Source of the DNA: Taishania sp037189645
GTDB taxonomy: Bacteria; Bacteroidota; Bacteroidia; Flavobacteriales_D; Crocinitomicaceae
DNA length: 64,000 bases
NCBI GenBank assembly: GCA_037189645.1
Contig: JBBCIY010000002.1
Span: forward strand, 460,922-524,921
Reading direction: 5' to 3'
In this document: in pieces, positions 32,925 through 42,900 of the stretch
Layout: each line of letters starts with the position of its first letter
Position numbering within the stretch: position 1 is the first letter of the stretch
Notes under the pieces: model-generated
What the model was told of the DNA's origin: nothing
Databases searched by the model: none
Seen by the model: the letters and a program-made list of their open reading frames with translations, nothing else
Made by a program: the position numbers and the translations under genes

Positions 32925-33836
32925 TCAGCGAATGTATTCTGAACGGTAATGAAGCCGATACAAATACTCCTGTTCTGCCTGCCCCGGGGTCGGAACCAGG
33001 TTGCCTGTACATTTTAACCGCTTCAGGTCCATCAGCGTAGAGTAACCGCAATAGCTGTGAATGACCTTCGCTTTGTAAAACAGTTCGTCCGTTTCCTGCC
33101 AGTTCTCAGGGGAAATTACACGCCTGTCTTCATGGGGGATTTCAGATAGGATGAAATCCAGATCAGTATTTTGAATGAGTTTTTCCAGTAATTGACGATT
33201 GTATGGATGAGGGCCGTTGCAGACACCCAGTTCAATTGTTTTTTCTACCGTAGAATTGCTTTCAAACCGGCTGAAATGGCCGATGCAGGAGGCATTTTCC
33301 AGGTTTCCTTTCCGGCTTAGCTTTCCAGCCAGCGGGTGTTGCTCATCATCCATGATCCAGATGAAATTGAATTTTTTCATCCACTTTTTATGAAGGAACT
33401 GAGCAGGGAATTGCCACCATTTCAAAGCCAGCTGAACCTGGTGAGTGATGAAAACAGAGGGCATTTTTTTACTGTAAAAACCGTAGCGATGATCAGAAAC
33501 AACCAATGAAACCTGGTGACTGGCAACAAGTTTTTCCACTTCTTGCTGCTCCCACGCAACAAAATCAGTTAATGATTTTCGGCTTTTCAGCAGGTCCGAT
33601 GTAAAATCTCCCGTTCCTGAAAAATGAAACGGGTAGTTTTGAAAAGAAATGTGCTCAACGCCTGGAACATACGCTTTAAGAATTAAAAAATCATCAATGG
33701 AACAAGCGACCAGCAACGTATTGTTCTGACCGGCTAATCTGCGGCAGACATCAATGGAACGTGACAAATGACCCTTCCCCCAATTGAGAAAGGAAAGTAA
33801 GATCCGTTGGTTGTTTATGGATTCAAAGTCGTACAT
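32925..33836 (-). CDS. MurG-like (GT28/GT-B) glycosyltransferase family protein
   Basis: A 303-residue cytoplasmic or membrane-associated protein of GT-B look. The N-terminal strand-loop RILLSFLNWGKGHLSRSIDV (about residues 10-29) corresponds to the glycine-rich GHxxR loop of MurG-type and UDP-glycosyltransferase enzymes. VSLVVSDHRYGFYS and PSVFITHQVQL match the middle of the N-terminal domain. Near the C-terminus, KVIHSYCGYSTLMDLKRL corresponds to the donor-site SRxGxxTxxE region, and VPTPGQAEQEY to the segment after it. In many homologues an acidic residue contacts the donor at the place held here by Asp in MDL. The donor and acceptor are unknown. Composition returns to the host type. Confidence 0.75.
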   Translation of the reverse strand: MYDFESINNQRILLSFLNWGKGHLSRSIDVCRRLAGQNNTLLVACSIDDFLILKAYVPGVEHISFQNYPFHFSGTGDFTSDLLKSRKSLTDFVAWEQQEVEKLVASHQVSLVVSDHRYGFYSKKMPSVFITHQVQLALKWWQFPAQFLHKKWMKKFNFIWIMDDEQHPLAGKLSRKGNLENASCIGHFSRFESNSTVEKTIELGVCNGPHPYNRQLLEKLIQNTDLDFILSEIPHEDRRVISPENWQETDELFYKAKVIHSYCGYSTLMDLKRLKCTGNLVPTPGQAEQEYLYRLHYRSEYIR

Positions 33837-33906
33837 CTTTTACCGGAAATCCGTGTAGTTAGCTGGGTATGTGCTGAAAGGAACCTTTATGTTCTTTAAC
33901 GGCTTT

Positions 33907-34770
33907 TTAATGTGTTTTTGTCATGTTCGGATTCACGCAAATAATGAATTTAGCCCTCCCGATGTGATCTTTGTCCAGCTGTTTGAAATCTTCCTGTTCG
34001 ATTGTTGTGATCGTTGTGTAGGTCACATGCGGGCGCAGGCGTTTCAGGTACCAGATGATCCCCTGGTCGAAATCGGTATGAAATGCACCATTGAAGTGGA
34101 TGAATTGTGTTCCGGGAGTCCAGTATTGATCAATGAATTTCGCCATTGTGGCATCTTTGATCGCCTGTGCGTGGATGAAATTCAGCCCCTTTGCGTGGTC
34201 GGTTGACATCTGGAGCATCAGCCTGTACTGCGAAAGTGTGGTATCAACCGGAAAATCTTTTTCACACATAAAGGCATATTCGCTCTGTTTTATCGTGTCC
34301 AATGCAGCTCTCCCGTTCCTGAATGTCGTGCTGGCGATCCTCCTGGGGATATTGGAGGCCACACAGAAGATCCCTTTTTCTTTCGCGAATCGTACCAGTG
34401 GACGGTAATCCGTTTTGTAATTCGACCACAGCCGCATGCTGTCCTCAAATGACTTTTCCTCCCGTTTTCCCTGCAGGAAATCCGTCATCAGCGATTGCTG
34501 GTCAGCTTCGAACATTTCAAACCCCAGTGTCAGCTTGTTCCCGTTTTGTGCCGCTAAATCCTTTGTCAGCTCGTATTGCAGCCAGTGAGCGACCGGGTTG
34601 TTGTGGTATTCTCCGAAAAATGTGATCTCTGATTCAGAGGCCGCCTTTAATAATTGCTTATAGCTGATTTTTTTTCCCTTTTCGTTGAAGATAACGTAGG
34701 CTTGCTTGTCCTGTGAAAAAGCGGATGCCATCCAGGCAAAAGCAAACACGAGTGTAACTAATTTATTCAT
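33907..34770 (-). CDS. ChaN-like haem-binding family protein
   Basis: A 287-residue exported protein of the ChaN (DUF399) family, which binds haem or takes part in iron uptake in some bacteria. The ATG at 34770 gives a clean signal peptide (MNKLVTLVFAFAWMASAFSQ); an in-frame Met at 34821 would precede the predicted promoter. Family marks are ITFFGEYHNNPVAHWLQYEL (Glu and His), GFEMFEADQQ, and the later ALDTIKQ and AQAIKDATMAKFI helices, with FIHFNGAFHTDF near residue 235. It has no lipobox Cys, so it is periplasmic rather than a lipoprotein. Its neighbours give no clue to an iron operon. Confidence 0.82.
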   Translation of the reverse strand: MNKLVTLVFAFAWMASAFSQDKQAYVIFNEKGKKISYKQLLKAASESEITFFGEYHNNPVAHWLQYELTKDLAAQNGNKLTLGFEMFEADQQSLMTDFLQGKREEKSFEDSMRLWSNYKTDYRPLVRFAKEKGIFCVASNIPRRIASTTFRNGRAALDTIKQSEYAFMCEKDFPVDTTLSQYRLMLQMSTDHAKGLNFIHAQAIKDATMAKFIDQYWTPGTQFIHFNGAFHTDFDQGIIWYLKRLRPHVTYTTITTIEQEDFKQLDKDHIGRAKFIICVNPNMTKTH

Positions 34771-34784
34771 TACTGATTTTTTTC

Positions 34785-34815
34785 CAAAAATACATGCTAT
34801 TCGGGAGATGAGCAA
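34785..34815 (-). promoter_or_regulatory. Predicted promoter of the ChaN-like gene
   Basis: On the minus strand TTG (34815-34813), a 20-bp spacer and TATTTTTG (34792-34785) match the Bacteroidota promoter pattern exactly. The start codon at 34770 is 15 bp downstream of the -7 box, which rules out the longer frame starting at 34821. Confidence 0.6.
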
Positions 34816-34886
34816 TACCATTATTGCGTCACTTTCATTTTAGAACATGTGAACAACGGAAATGTGCAGATATTAACGGGGGCCCT

Positions 34887-35132
34887 TTACGGTCCGTTTT
34901 CTGCAAATAATTCGGAAACATTGATTCCAAGCGCCTTTGTTATCTTCAGCATCGTGCTTACTTTCATCTCTTGTCTCCCCTTGATGTATTTCCTTAAATT
35001 CTCCACATCCATATCTGCATCGTGAGCAACTTCCCTGGTCTTCAGACCTTTCTCCTTTATCAGGAATTCAATTCGCTTTCCAAGCCTGATAATTTCCTCC
35101 GGCATCTCCGTTTTCCGTGCACGTTTTTCCAT
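34887..35132 (-). CDS. XRE-family helix-turn-helix regulator
   Basis: An 81-residue protein that is nearly all one Cro/C1-type helix-turn-helix (about residues 13-75): LGKRIEFLIKEKGLKTREVA, then DMDVENLRKYIKGRQEM and VSTMLKITKALGINVSELF. The N-terminus is basic (MEKRARKTEMPEE). It is divergent from the large TPR-AraC gene at 35411. Their 278-bp gap has a 9-bp inverted repeat and two copies of CTCACTTAT, possible operators. It could also be a lone antitoxin-like protein, but no toxin gene adjoins it. Confidence 0.85.
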   Translation of the reverse strand: MEKRARKTEMPEEIIRLGKRIEFLIKEKGLKTREVAHDADMDVENLRKYIKGRQEMKVSTMLKITKALGINVSELFAENGP

Positions 35133-35223
35133 GACCGAAAGTTATTTTCAATCAGTTTATTTTATGTGATTTTATACAATCGGTTACTTACAACTGAAAT
35201 TTTGTTAATTTTGTGAAGGAAAC

Positions 35224-35252
35224 ATTATTCAATAGGAAGATAGTTGAATAAT
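35224..35252. repeat. 9-bp inverted repeat in the XRE / TPR-AraC gap
   Basis: ATTATTCAA (35224-35232) and TTGAATAAT (35244-35252) are perfect complements with an 11-nt loop, followed by five T. It could be a terminator-like hairpin or a dimeric operator for one of the flanking regulators. Further right, CTCACTTAT occurs twice near 35308 and 35327. Confidence 0.45.
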
Positions 35253-35410
35253 TTTTGCTATACTTGAATTTTATTGATACTAGTTTACTGAGAAACAGGT
35301 AAGATGCTCACTTATCACCTAAAGCTACTCACTTATGAATTTTAGTTGTTCAATTGGACTTCGACTGACTAACTTCGCGCGCTCAAGTCCTGTAACCAGA
35401 TTTGCTATAT

Positions 35411-37042
35411 ATGAAAATACGAATTTACTTTAATTTCTGTTCAGTGGAAAAGTCGGCCGCCTCAATGCTGCTTATTCTTTTTATTTTGCTGACAGGGACT
35501 TCAAACGCTCAGAAAAGTGCGGAAGAGCAGCGATTTGACAGCATCTATTTTGAAACGGCAGTGAATGTTTCCGCGAAAGATATAAACAGGGCGATTAATA
35601 TTGCAGATTCCCTGTACCGGCATTCATCACTGGAAATTCACCAGCTGAAAGCACTGATGCTCTCTTCTTCGTTGTTCCAGCAAAAGGGAGATCTAAAGAC
35701 TTCCATTCAATATGCGAAAAAAGCGGATAAGCTTGCCGTGAAGTATAAGTTTTACGACTGGGAAGCAAGGATAGCCGGATTTTTGTCTACCCAATACCGG
35801 TTGATGGGATTGTATGAAGAAGGAGAAGAATACCTTGAGAAAGGGAAACAGGTAAGCCGTAAGGTGGATAACGAACACATAAAGACGCTGTACCTGGGGT
35901 TGATCTATCAGGAAACAGCCTATTATGAAGTGGAATACGAGGATTACAAGGCTGCTTACAAAGCCGCGAAGAGTGCAGATGTATATTTTGGCCAGATCCA
36001 GGATGAGCTGAATAAGAATTATTTCCTGGCGACGAACCAGGAGCTTTTCGGAAGGATCTGCATCGGATTGAAAGAATGGGATGAAGCGCTCGCTCATTTA
36101 AATGAAGCACTGGACAAACTCACACGGGTGACACAGAAAAGTGCGATGCTCAGCGGGTTTATATACAGTGGATTAGGGCGGGTCTATCTTGAGAAGAAAG
36201 ACCTGGCTGCCGCATTTGAAAATCTCCGTAAGGCTGAAGAGCTGGTAGAGCAAGCCGATTACCTGGGACTGAAAATTGAAGTTTACAAAACACTCGCAGA
36301 TTATTACCAGTCGACTGAAGATTACGCCCAATCTTCGCTATACAATACCAAGTATGTTGAAGCATTGGAGTTAAACGAAAAGAAAAAGAAGGAGTCAATT
36401 ACTGACTTTGTCAATTCCACGAAGTCTCAGGGAAAAGTGCTGGCATACAATAGGAATGTGCTGCTGATCGTGTCAATAGTGCTGTGCATTGTAATTATTT
36501 TAACGCTCATCCTGCACAGAAGAAGCCGGAAACGTGATTTTGAACGTTTCAAGGCCGTAATGAACAAAATGAGACAAAACCAGTACCTGAAAGAACAGCT
36601 GCCTGAGAAAGAAATAAATGACAAGAAAGAGCCGGAAAAGAAAAAGCTGATGTCGGATGCGGTTGAATCAAAGATCCTGAATGATCTGGAAGAGTTTGAA
36701 AAGGGAACCAGGTATACGGATAAGCATATTTCACTTACGCTTCTTGCGGGAATGTTGAACACCAATACCAAATATCTTTCTTATGTGCTGAACACACACA
36801 AGAATAAAGATTTTAATACCTATATAAATGAACTCCGCATCAACTATATCATTGAAAAAGTCGAAAAGAACAATGCGTTCAGGAATTATAAGTTAAGCGC
36901 CCTTGCGGATGAATGCGGTTTTTCATCCCACAGTAAATTTTCAGCTGTTTTTAAATCTGTAACGGGCTTTTCCCCGTCCATCTTTTTAGAATACCTGGAA
37001 AAAAGCAGGCTGGGGCAACAGGATGTTTCTGCTGTCAGCTGA
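35411..37042 (+). CDS. TPR / membrane / AraC-type HTH regulator
   Basis: A 543-residue membrane regulator. A signal or first membrane segment (about residues 14-32, MLLILFILLTGTSNAQ) is followed by about 300 residues of tetratricopeptide-type helical repeats placed outside the membrane. A second membrane segment (about 345-366, NVLLIVSIVLCIVIILTLIL) leads to a cytoplasmic charged linker and a C-terminal AraC helix-turn-helix (about 440-530, with LAGMLNTNTKYLSYVLN and LADECGFSSHSKFSAVFK). Proteins of this design are common and lineage-specific in Bacteroidota, presumably sensing an envelope signal and binding DNA directly. The ATG at 35411 is preferred over a TTG at 35402. Target genes are unknown. 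Confidence 0.85.
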   Translation: MKIRIYFNFCSVEKSAASMLLILFILLTGTSNAQKSAEEQRFDSIYFETAVNVSAKDINRAINIADSLYRHSSLEIHQLKALMLSSSLFQQKGDLKTSIQYAKKADKLAVKYKFYDWEARIAGFLSTQYRLMGLYEEGEEYLEKGKQVSRKVDNEHIKTLYLGLIYQETAYYEVEYEDYKAAYKAAKSADVYFGQIQDELNKNYFLATNQELFGRICIGLKEWDEALAHLNEALDKLTRVTQKSAMLSGFIYSGLGRVYLEKKDLAAAFENLRKAEELVEQADYLGLKIEVYKTLADYYQSTEDYAQSSLYNTKYVEALELNEKKKKESITDFVNSTKSQGKVLAYNRNVLLIVSIVLCIVIILTLILHRRSRKRDFERFKAVMNKMRQNQYLKEQLPEKEINDKKEPEKKKLMSDAVESKILNDLEEFEKGTRYTDKHISLTLLAGMLNTNTKYLSYVLNTHKNKDFNTYINELRINYIIEKVEKNNAFRNYKLSALADECGFSSHSKFSAVFKSVTGFSPSIFLEYLEKSRLGQQDVSAVS

Positions 37043-37362
37043 TGTTTTTTGAAGCGAAGATCAAACCTCAGAAAGATTCAATAAAACAGAGAGGTAGAAT
37101 ACGGATGGAAGAAGTGTTAAATGATTTCAACGCAGCTGACCGGACCGGTTTTCTACGATAAAATAAAAAATGAAGGAAGTTATGAAGAGCTGTTCACTGT
37201 TTGTAATATATGTATTAACGTGTTATTTGTTAGCTTTTTAAATGGTATTTTGTGCTGTCTGAATTCGGTAAAACGGATACAGTTATTTTTTTAGGGCAGG
37301 TTATTTCGTACTACATTTGCGCCTCCATTTCCAAACTGATCACTGAATATGAAAATTAAAAA
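37043..37362. other. Spacer before a T9SS gene, with promoter and short palindrome
   Basis: A 320-bp gap. ACCGG-A-CCGGT near 37139-37149 is a perfect 5-1-5 palindrome. TACATTTG at 37312-37319 matches the -7 consensus exactly, with a T-rich stretch about 20 bp upstream in place of TTTG, giving a probable promoter for the gene at 37363. A 57-codon frame at 37121-37294 ends inside the promoter and is not believed. Confidence 0.5.
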
Positions 37363-38748
37363 ATGAAAAAGAAAGCAATACTGTTAACTTCTTGTAGCTT
37401 ATGCTTATTTACCACTGTCTTTTTTGGAATGCTGGTATTTACATGTCCTGCGCAAACGAGCGTGACACGTATTTATACTGATCATCAAGGATTTTTTACC
37501 AGCGCTAGCTCCAGTCCTCACAGTGTGGATGTGGCTACGCATCATCTTCTGGCATTCCAGACCGGCTCAACGGTATGGTCAACCGGAGTGAACGATGATG
37601 TGCTGTCTGCAAATACCGTGAATTTTGTACCGCTGGAATTCCAGGCAATGCCCGCAACGGTGCATGGATACCAGACAAATGGCGCGTTTATCGGGATCGG
37701 CCGGCAATATGGCGGTTTCTGGGGTGACAACGGGTGCTCTCCGGCGGTAAGTCCTCCTTTTGGGAATGACATTTCAGCTTATCTTACAGATGGGATCCAG
37801 GGACTTGATTTATCTACGGCAATTTTTAATATAGGAGGAAATATCGCTTATACAGTTAACAATATCTATGAGTTTATGATAGGGGACGGCATCCCCGACA
37901 TCATTGTCACTCAAACAGGTGATGCCGGTGGATCGCAGGACTATTTTCGTTTCCGGGATTCCTATGGTAATATTGTAGGAACACAGAAAGCGATTAATTT
38001 CACCTCCGTTGATGCGGTCGCTTATCCTTTCTGGAAATTCTACAATATGGGAAATCTTGGCTGTGGCGGTTCTGCTGCAGGTACAAGGCCGCTTCGTATT
38101 TTAGCATTCGATCTGGCTGATCTCGGAATTACGGCATCCAATTACATGAACATCGCGACATTCGAGCACCAGCTGAGCCCGACAAGCGATGTGGCTTTTG
38201 TCGCCTACAATACGCTTTCTATTGATATACTCCCGGTTACGCTTGTCAATTTCAATGCGGAAATGCGCGGAAGACAGGTGTTGCTCACCTGGGAAACGGC
38301 GTCCGAAATAAACAATGATCTTTTTACTGTTGAAAGAAGCTCAGACGGTTTTGTCTGGGAAAAGGTATTGACCAGGAAAGGGGCCGGTACATCAAATGAA
38401 CTTTTGTTTTATGAGGAAACAGATCCGTTCCCGTTGCAGGGAACAGCCTATTACCGTCTGAAACAAACAGATTTCAGTGGAAATTATACGTATTCGGATA
38501 TCGTGGCGGTCAACGTAAACAGGGAACTGGAGATCTACCCGAATCCCGTTTCCGGGATACTTTCCATAAGAGGCGGTAATAATGGAGATATCAAAATCGT
38601 GAATGCGTTGGGGGCAGATGTTACGGGGCAGGTTGTATTTGTAAACAAGAGCCCGGGTTTTATACAGGTAAATTTTTCAAACCTTAGGAGAGGATATTAT
38701 TTTATTCATTACGAAGCAGAAGTATATCCTGTTATTGTGATGGATTGA
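37363..38748 (+). CDS. T9SS type A sorted secreted protein
   Basis: A 461-residue exported protein. The signal peptide spans about residues 1-31 (ends TCPAQ). The main body of about 250 residues, rich in Gly, Asn and aromatics, belongs to no family I can name. From about residue 295 the segment VTLVNFNAEMRGRQVLLTWETASEIN marks the beta domain that commonly precedes T9SS sorting signals (reads as LTWETASE...FTVERSSDG). The end is a type A sorting domain with LEIYPNPVSG (about 390) and a final strand stretch ending VIVMD. A surface or released product is expected. Confidence 0.82.
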   Translation: MKKKAILLTSCSLCLFTTVFFGMLVFTCPAQTSVTRIYTDHQGFFTSASSSPHSVDVATHHLLAFQTGSTVWSTGVNDDVLSANTVNFVPLEFQAMPATVHGYQTNGAFIGIGRQYGGFWGDNGCSPAVSPPFGNDISAYLTDGIQGLDLSTAIFNIGGNIAYTVNNIYEFMIGDGIPDIIVTQTGDAGGSQDYFRFRDSYGNIVGTQKAINFTSVDAVAYPFWKFYNMGNLGCGGSAAGTRPLRILAFDLADLGITASNYMNIATFEHQLSPTSDVAFVAYNTLSIDILPVTLVNFNAEMRGRQVLLTWETASEINNDLFTVERSSDGFVWEKVLTRKGAGTSNELLFYEETDPFPLQGTAYYRLKQTDFSGNYTYSDIVAVNVNRELEIYPNPVSGILSIRGGNNGDIKIVNALGADVTGQVVFVNKSPGFIQVNFSNLRRGYYFIHYEAEVYPVIVMD

Positions 38749-39247
38749 CGTTATTGAATGTTATAGTAGTTTCTATTGTTAGCACAGGTTAGGTAAACTT
38801 CAGGGGAGCAGAAATGTTCCCCCGGAGTCTTTTATAAGTAGTGGATGGTTAGTTAAGTAGTAGATTGTGATTTCTACGGAAAGGCTGTTTCTTTTTGAAG
38901 CAGCCTTTTTTAATGGGTATAGGAAAGTGAAATAATTACAGGATAAAAGAATTACTCCGGGGTGTGGAATACAGAATTTAAAAGAAGGTTTTTTCCATGC
39001 TTTTGAGCTTTTTTTCGCCGGTTTCTATGCCGCGGTATTTTTCCCGGTGATCTGAATAGAGGTAAATAAGCAGAAATAGATTTGTAAAGAAGTAATTGTC
39101 TTGTTTTCAAATGGTAACAGTTGTGTCTGAAAAGGTGAAATGCTGTTTAAATTCATGAATACGGATATACATTCTTAAAAATAAGGACCCATAGCGGTCT
39201 ATCTTCGCACCGAATTTTTTAACAAATCTTAAATAACTATTTTCATT
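38749..39247. other. Long spacer before the adhesin operon
   Basis: A 499-bp gap with no credible gene. It contains a GGGGA/TTCCCC hairpin (about 38802-38823), a strong terminator (38880-38911), then AT-rich DNA. TATCTTCG at 39200-39207 is one base from the TAnnTTTG consensus, 41 bp before the next start codon, and may be the adhesin operon promoter. No good -33 box was seen. Confidence 0.45.
38880..38911 (+). terminator. Intrinsic terminator after the T9SS gene
   Basis: AAAGGCTGTTTC (38880-38891) pairs with GAAGCAGCCTTT (38897-38908), one G-T wobble, over a five-T loop, followed by more T. The same AAAGGCTG stem core recurs in the terminator at 49778-49807. Confidence 0.88.
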
Positions 39248-39910
39248 ATGAAGAGACTATTAACAACACTTTGTCTTTCATGTATGTATTTATTGGTACA
39301 TGGAAGTCCGGTACATGTTTCATGTGGCGATGATGTTAGTGTCATACAAGACCACTACTCAATTAGTTTTGGTGACGCCATAGAGGCAGGTATCTCAACA
39401 GACCTTTCTTTATCTATTTCATGGAGAGTCGCTCCTCAGGCAGGAGTGAGCAAAACTTCCGGTTTAGGAAAAACCACAGGTAATCTGGTATTTTCCCAGC
39501 CTGGAAAATACCAGATTACTTTCCAGATTCCTGCTCACGGAGATCATCCGGCGAAAACGGAAACGGTTACTGTAGAGGTAAGCAATGTAAAAATGATGTT
39601 TGATACAAAGAACATCGGCTTTTCAAAAGAGCTTACGACAGGAGATGTTTCCGGGATTGTGATGACGGTTCCGGTAACCGTAGAAACGTATGACGGGCAG
39701 GCTTATGGTTATACCGCACGGGAAATTCAGACAACCGGTGTGGCGAAAGTATCCTCACGTCTGAAAGACGGAAGAGTGGTGCTGAAAGACGGGCTTAACG
39801 AGCTGGCCTTTGAATTGTCGGGAGCTGTTTCTCAGCAGGGAAACATCCAGTTCCGTGTTTATGATGACAAAGGAGAAGCTGTATTTTTTAATTATTCAAT
39901 TACTAACTAA
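39248..39910 (+). CDS. Secreted beta-sandwich protein, partner of the giant adhesin
   Basis: A 220-residue exported protein of unknown family. The signal peptide is about residues 1-19 (MKRLLTTLCLSCMYLLVHG). Two Ig-like beta regions follow (about 40-110 and 115-220), with GKYQITFQIPAHGDH and VPVTVETYDGQAYGYTAREI. There is no T9SS sorting domain, lipobox or membrane anchor, so it should be periplasmic. It begins the operon and ends 5 bp before the 2196-residue adhesin gene, so co-translation is likely. A chaperone or stabilising role for the adhesin before T9SS export is inference by analogy with accessory genes next to sprB. Confidence 0.7.
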   Translation: MKRLLTTLCLSCMYLLVHGSPVHVSCGDDVSVIQDHYSISFGDAIEAGISTDLSLSISWRVAPQAGVSKTSGLGKTTGNLVFSQPGKYQITFQIPAHGDHPAKTETVTVEVSNVKMMFDTKNIGFSKELTTGDVSGIVMTVPVTVETYDGQAYGYTAREIQTTGVAKVSSRLKDGRVVLKDGLNELAFELSGAVSQQGNIQFRVYDDKGEAVFFNYSITN

Positions 39911-39915
39911 CACAC

Positions 39916-42900
39916 ATGAAGAAGAAATTACTTTTCAATAAAGCAAAGTATCTATCCGCGCTCATCGGAGCCGGGTTTATGGCTTTGTTTGCTTCAGAAG
40001 TTCATGCACAGCAGACGGGGTGTAATCCTCTTCAGCCGTATGACCAGATCCAGTCAGGGTTCCATACCACGATCGCGACACGTCCGGATGGTACGTTCCT
40101 GATCTGGGGAGAAGGTGCAAGGGCAGACGGGCCCGGTACGAATGCTGCGGCTAACAATCATTTGTCACCAGTACAGATAGCTCCTAATCCGGGAGTTCCT
40201 GCGGAAGACTATGCTTACACAGGAACACCTTTGTTTGCTACACTGGCGACTCAGGTTAACAATGCTTTCCAGGGGTTTGTATTGTCCACAGACGGCTTAT
40301 GGTCGTGGGGAGCAAACAACGTAGCGGTAGGAACAGATCTGGATAATATTGCCGGGTTTGCCCAGATTAATATGCCGGTTGGAGTAGCACCTGCAGATGT
40401 AAAGAATATGTCCGCTACATGGGGGGCATTGGTGCTGTTGACACATTCGGGAGATATATGGGTAAGCGCACGCCACACTTCCTTTAACGGGATCGGGGGA
40501 ACTGCTCCGGGAGCTGCAGACAATTATTGGTCAAGAGTAACCAGAAGCATAGCGGGAAATCCGCCGTTGACCGGGGTAACTGAGTTCAGGATAACACCGG
40601 CAGGTGTTTTTGCAGTAACTACCACAGGACAGTGGTATACATGGGGACCTGCTACTTATCTCGGAGACGGGTCGGCTGTAGCTGAGCGCAACCGTGCTAC
40701 TCCTATGACGAAGCCGTTTACAGGCAACCCGGTGATGATTGCGATGACACGTGACTGTTCAACTACTAGTATTTCTACTATTACAACTGCTACCAGATCG
40801 AGCTATTATGCCATCGATCCGGTAGACGGTAAGCTGTATGCGCTTGGTGGTAACGCCAGCGGACAGTTGGGACAAAATAACACGACGCATTCTACAGGTT
40901 GGGTGCCTGTTCAGAATCCGACGAATACAGGAGATCTTGATAACGTAATGTTCGTGGCGGGAAATGACCACGATGCGTGGACAACTCAATCCGGAGCTGT
41001 GGCATGTATCCTTACTACCGGAGAATTGTACTCATGGGGGAGCAACAGTAACGGAATGGTCGGTGGACCAGTAGGAACTACAAGATACATGCTTCCGAGA
41101 GTTCCGGGTGGATTTAACCCTGGAGACGTTGCAACGTATGTGGAAGTAGGTGGGCACACAACGGCGACGATGAAACAATGTGCTGAAAGATACTGCTATG
41201 TAGGCCACAAGATTGGTGGTTCGATGGGAGATGGTGTAGCGACAGATCAGAGTATAACATCATTCGACTGTGCCAACACTCCTGAAGGATTCATTTGCGG
41301 ATCAAGTACGTATGATGCAGGAGACGTGCCGCTTTCTTACGAGAACGGAAATCCTGCGACACACTATTATATATGTGGAGATGAAATCTATCTGGGGGCA
41401 ACGCCTCCCGATCCGGATAACGGAATGAACAACAACGTTGCGTCAGGAGCAAACAATATGGGAACAAACGGGGACAATGCGAACGGTGTAGACGAAGACG
41501 GTCTGGATGAATTGACATTGGTTCATTCCGCAGTTAACCCGAATTTCTCGACTACCCTTACATATGTAAATAATTCCACAGATCCTGCTAATATCTATGC
41601 ATGGGTGGACTGGAACGACGATGGTGTCTTCAGCGAAGACGAAAGTTTTATCGCTACAGGACTGGCACCGGATGTGGATCCACAAAACATTAACCTTGTC
41701 TGGAACGGAGTGAATACTTCGTGCGGGTACAAATACATGCGTGTCAGAATTTCAACAAACGCTCTGGCAGATGATCCGGCAACTGTAAACATTGATGAAA
41801 GAAGTTGCCAGCCATTGATCCACGGTGAGGTGGAAGATTACTTCGTAGATGTGGATATCGCATCAAACCCGAATGGAGACTGTGACGGTGACGGAGTATC
41901 AAACGGAGTGGAAATCGCAAACGGAACAAATCCGAACGATCCGTGTAACTTGATTGTAGCAAATCAGGACGTAGCACCAAGTGCAGCTTGGTTGGCAGAT
42001 GATTGTGACGGTGACGGCGTAACGAACGGTCAGGAGGTTACTGACAATACAGATCCGTTTGATCCTTGTGATTTGAATTCAGTACATATTACACTTCCAC
42101 AGGGAGGAGCATGGTTAAACGGAGATTGCGACGGTGACGGCGTAACGAACGGACAGGAAGTTATAGACGGTACAGATCCGACAGACCCTTGTAATTTAAT
42201 TGTCGCAAGTCAAAGCATTCCGCCAAGTGCAGCCTGGAACAACGGAGACTGTGACGGTGACGGAGTAACAAACGGAACAGAAGTTACGAACGGAACAGAT
42301 CTGTTGAACCCATGTGAATACAATCCTGCAAATCAAGTAATCGCAAATGTTACAGCAGCATGGAACAACCTTGACTGTGATGGCGATGGAGTAACGAACG
42401 GACAGGAAATTACGGATGGAACGCAACCATTGAATCCTTGTAATTATCTTGTGGCAAGCCAGGTTATTGCCAATGTTACAGCAGCATGGAACGCGTTAGA
42501 TTGTGACGAAGACGGCGTAACGAACGGTCAGGAAGTTACAGACAATACAGATGTAAACGACCCGTGCGATTACAATGTCGCAAGTCAGAACATTGCGAAC
42601 GTGGGAACACTTTGGAACAATGCGGATTGTGACGGTGATGGTGTAACAAACGGTCAGGAGGTTACAGACAATACAGACGTAAATGATCCGTGCGATTACA
42701 ATGCAGCAAGCCAGGTTATTGCCAATGTTACAGCAGCATGGAACGCATTAGACTGTGACGGCGACGGCGTAACGAACGGTCAGGAAGTTACAGATGGTAC
42801 GAATCCGAACGATCCATGTGATTACAATGCAGCAAACCAGGTTATTGCCAATGTTACAGCAGCATGGAACGCGTTAGACTGTGACGGCGACGGAGTAACA

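Noticed and set aside
37121..37294. 57-codon frame MISTQLTGPVF... before the T9SS gene
   Set aside because: It runs through a palindrome and ends inside the predicted promoter, with no coherent domain after its first 20 codons.
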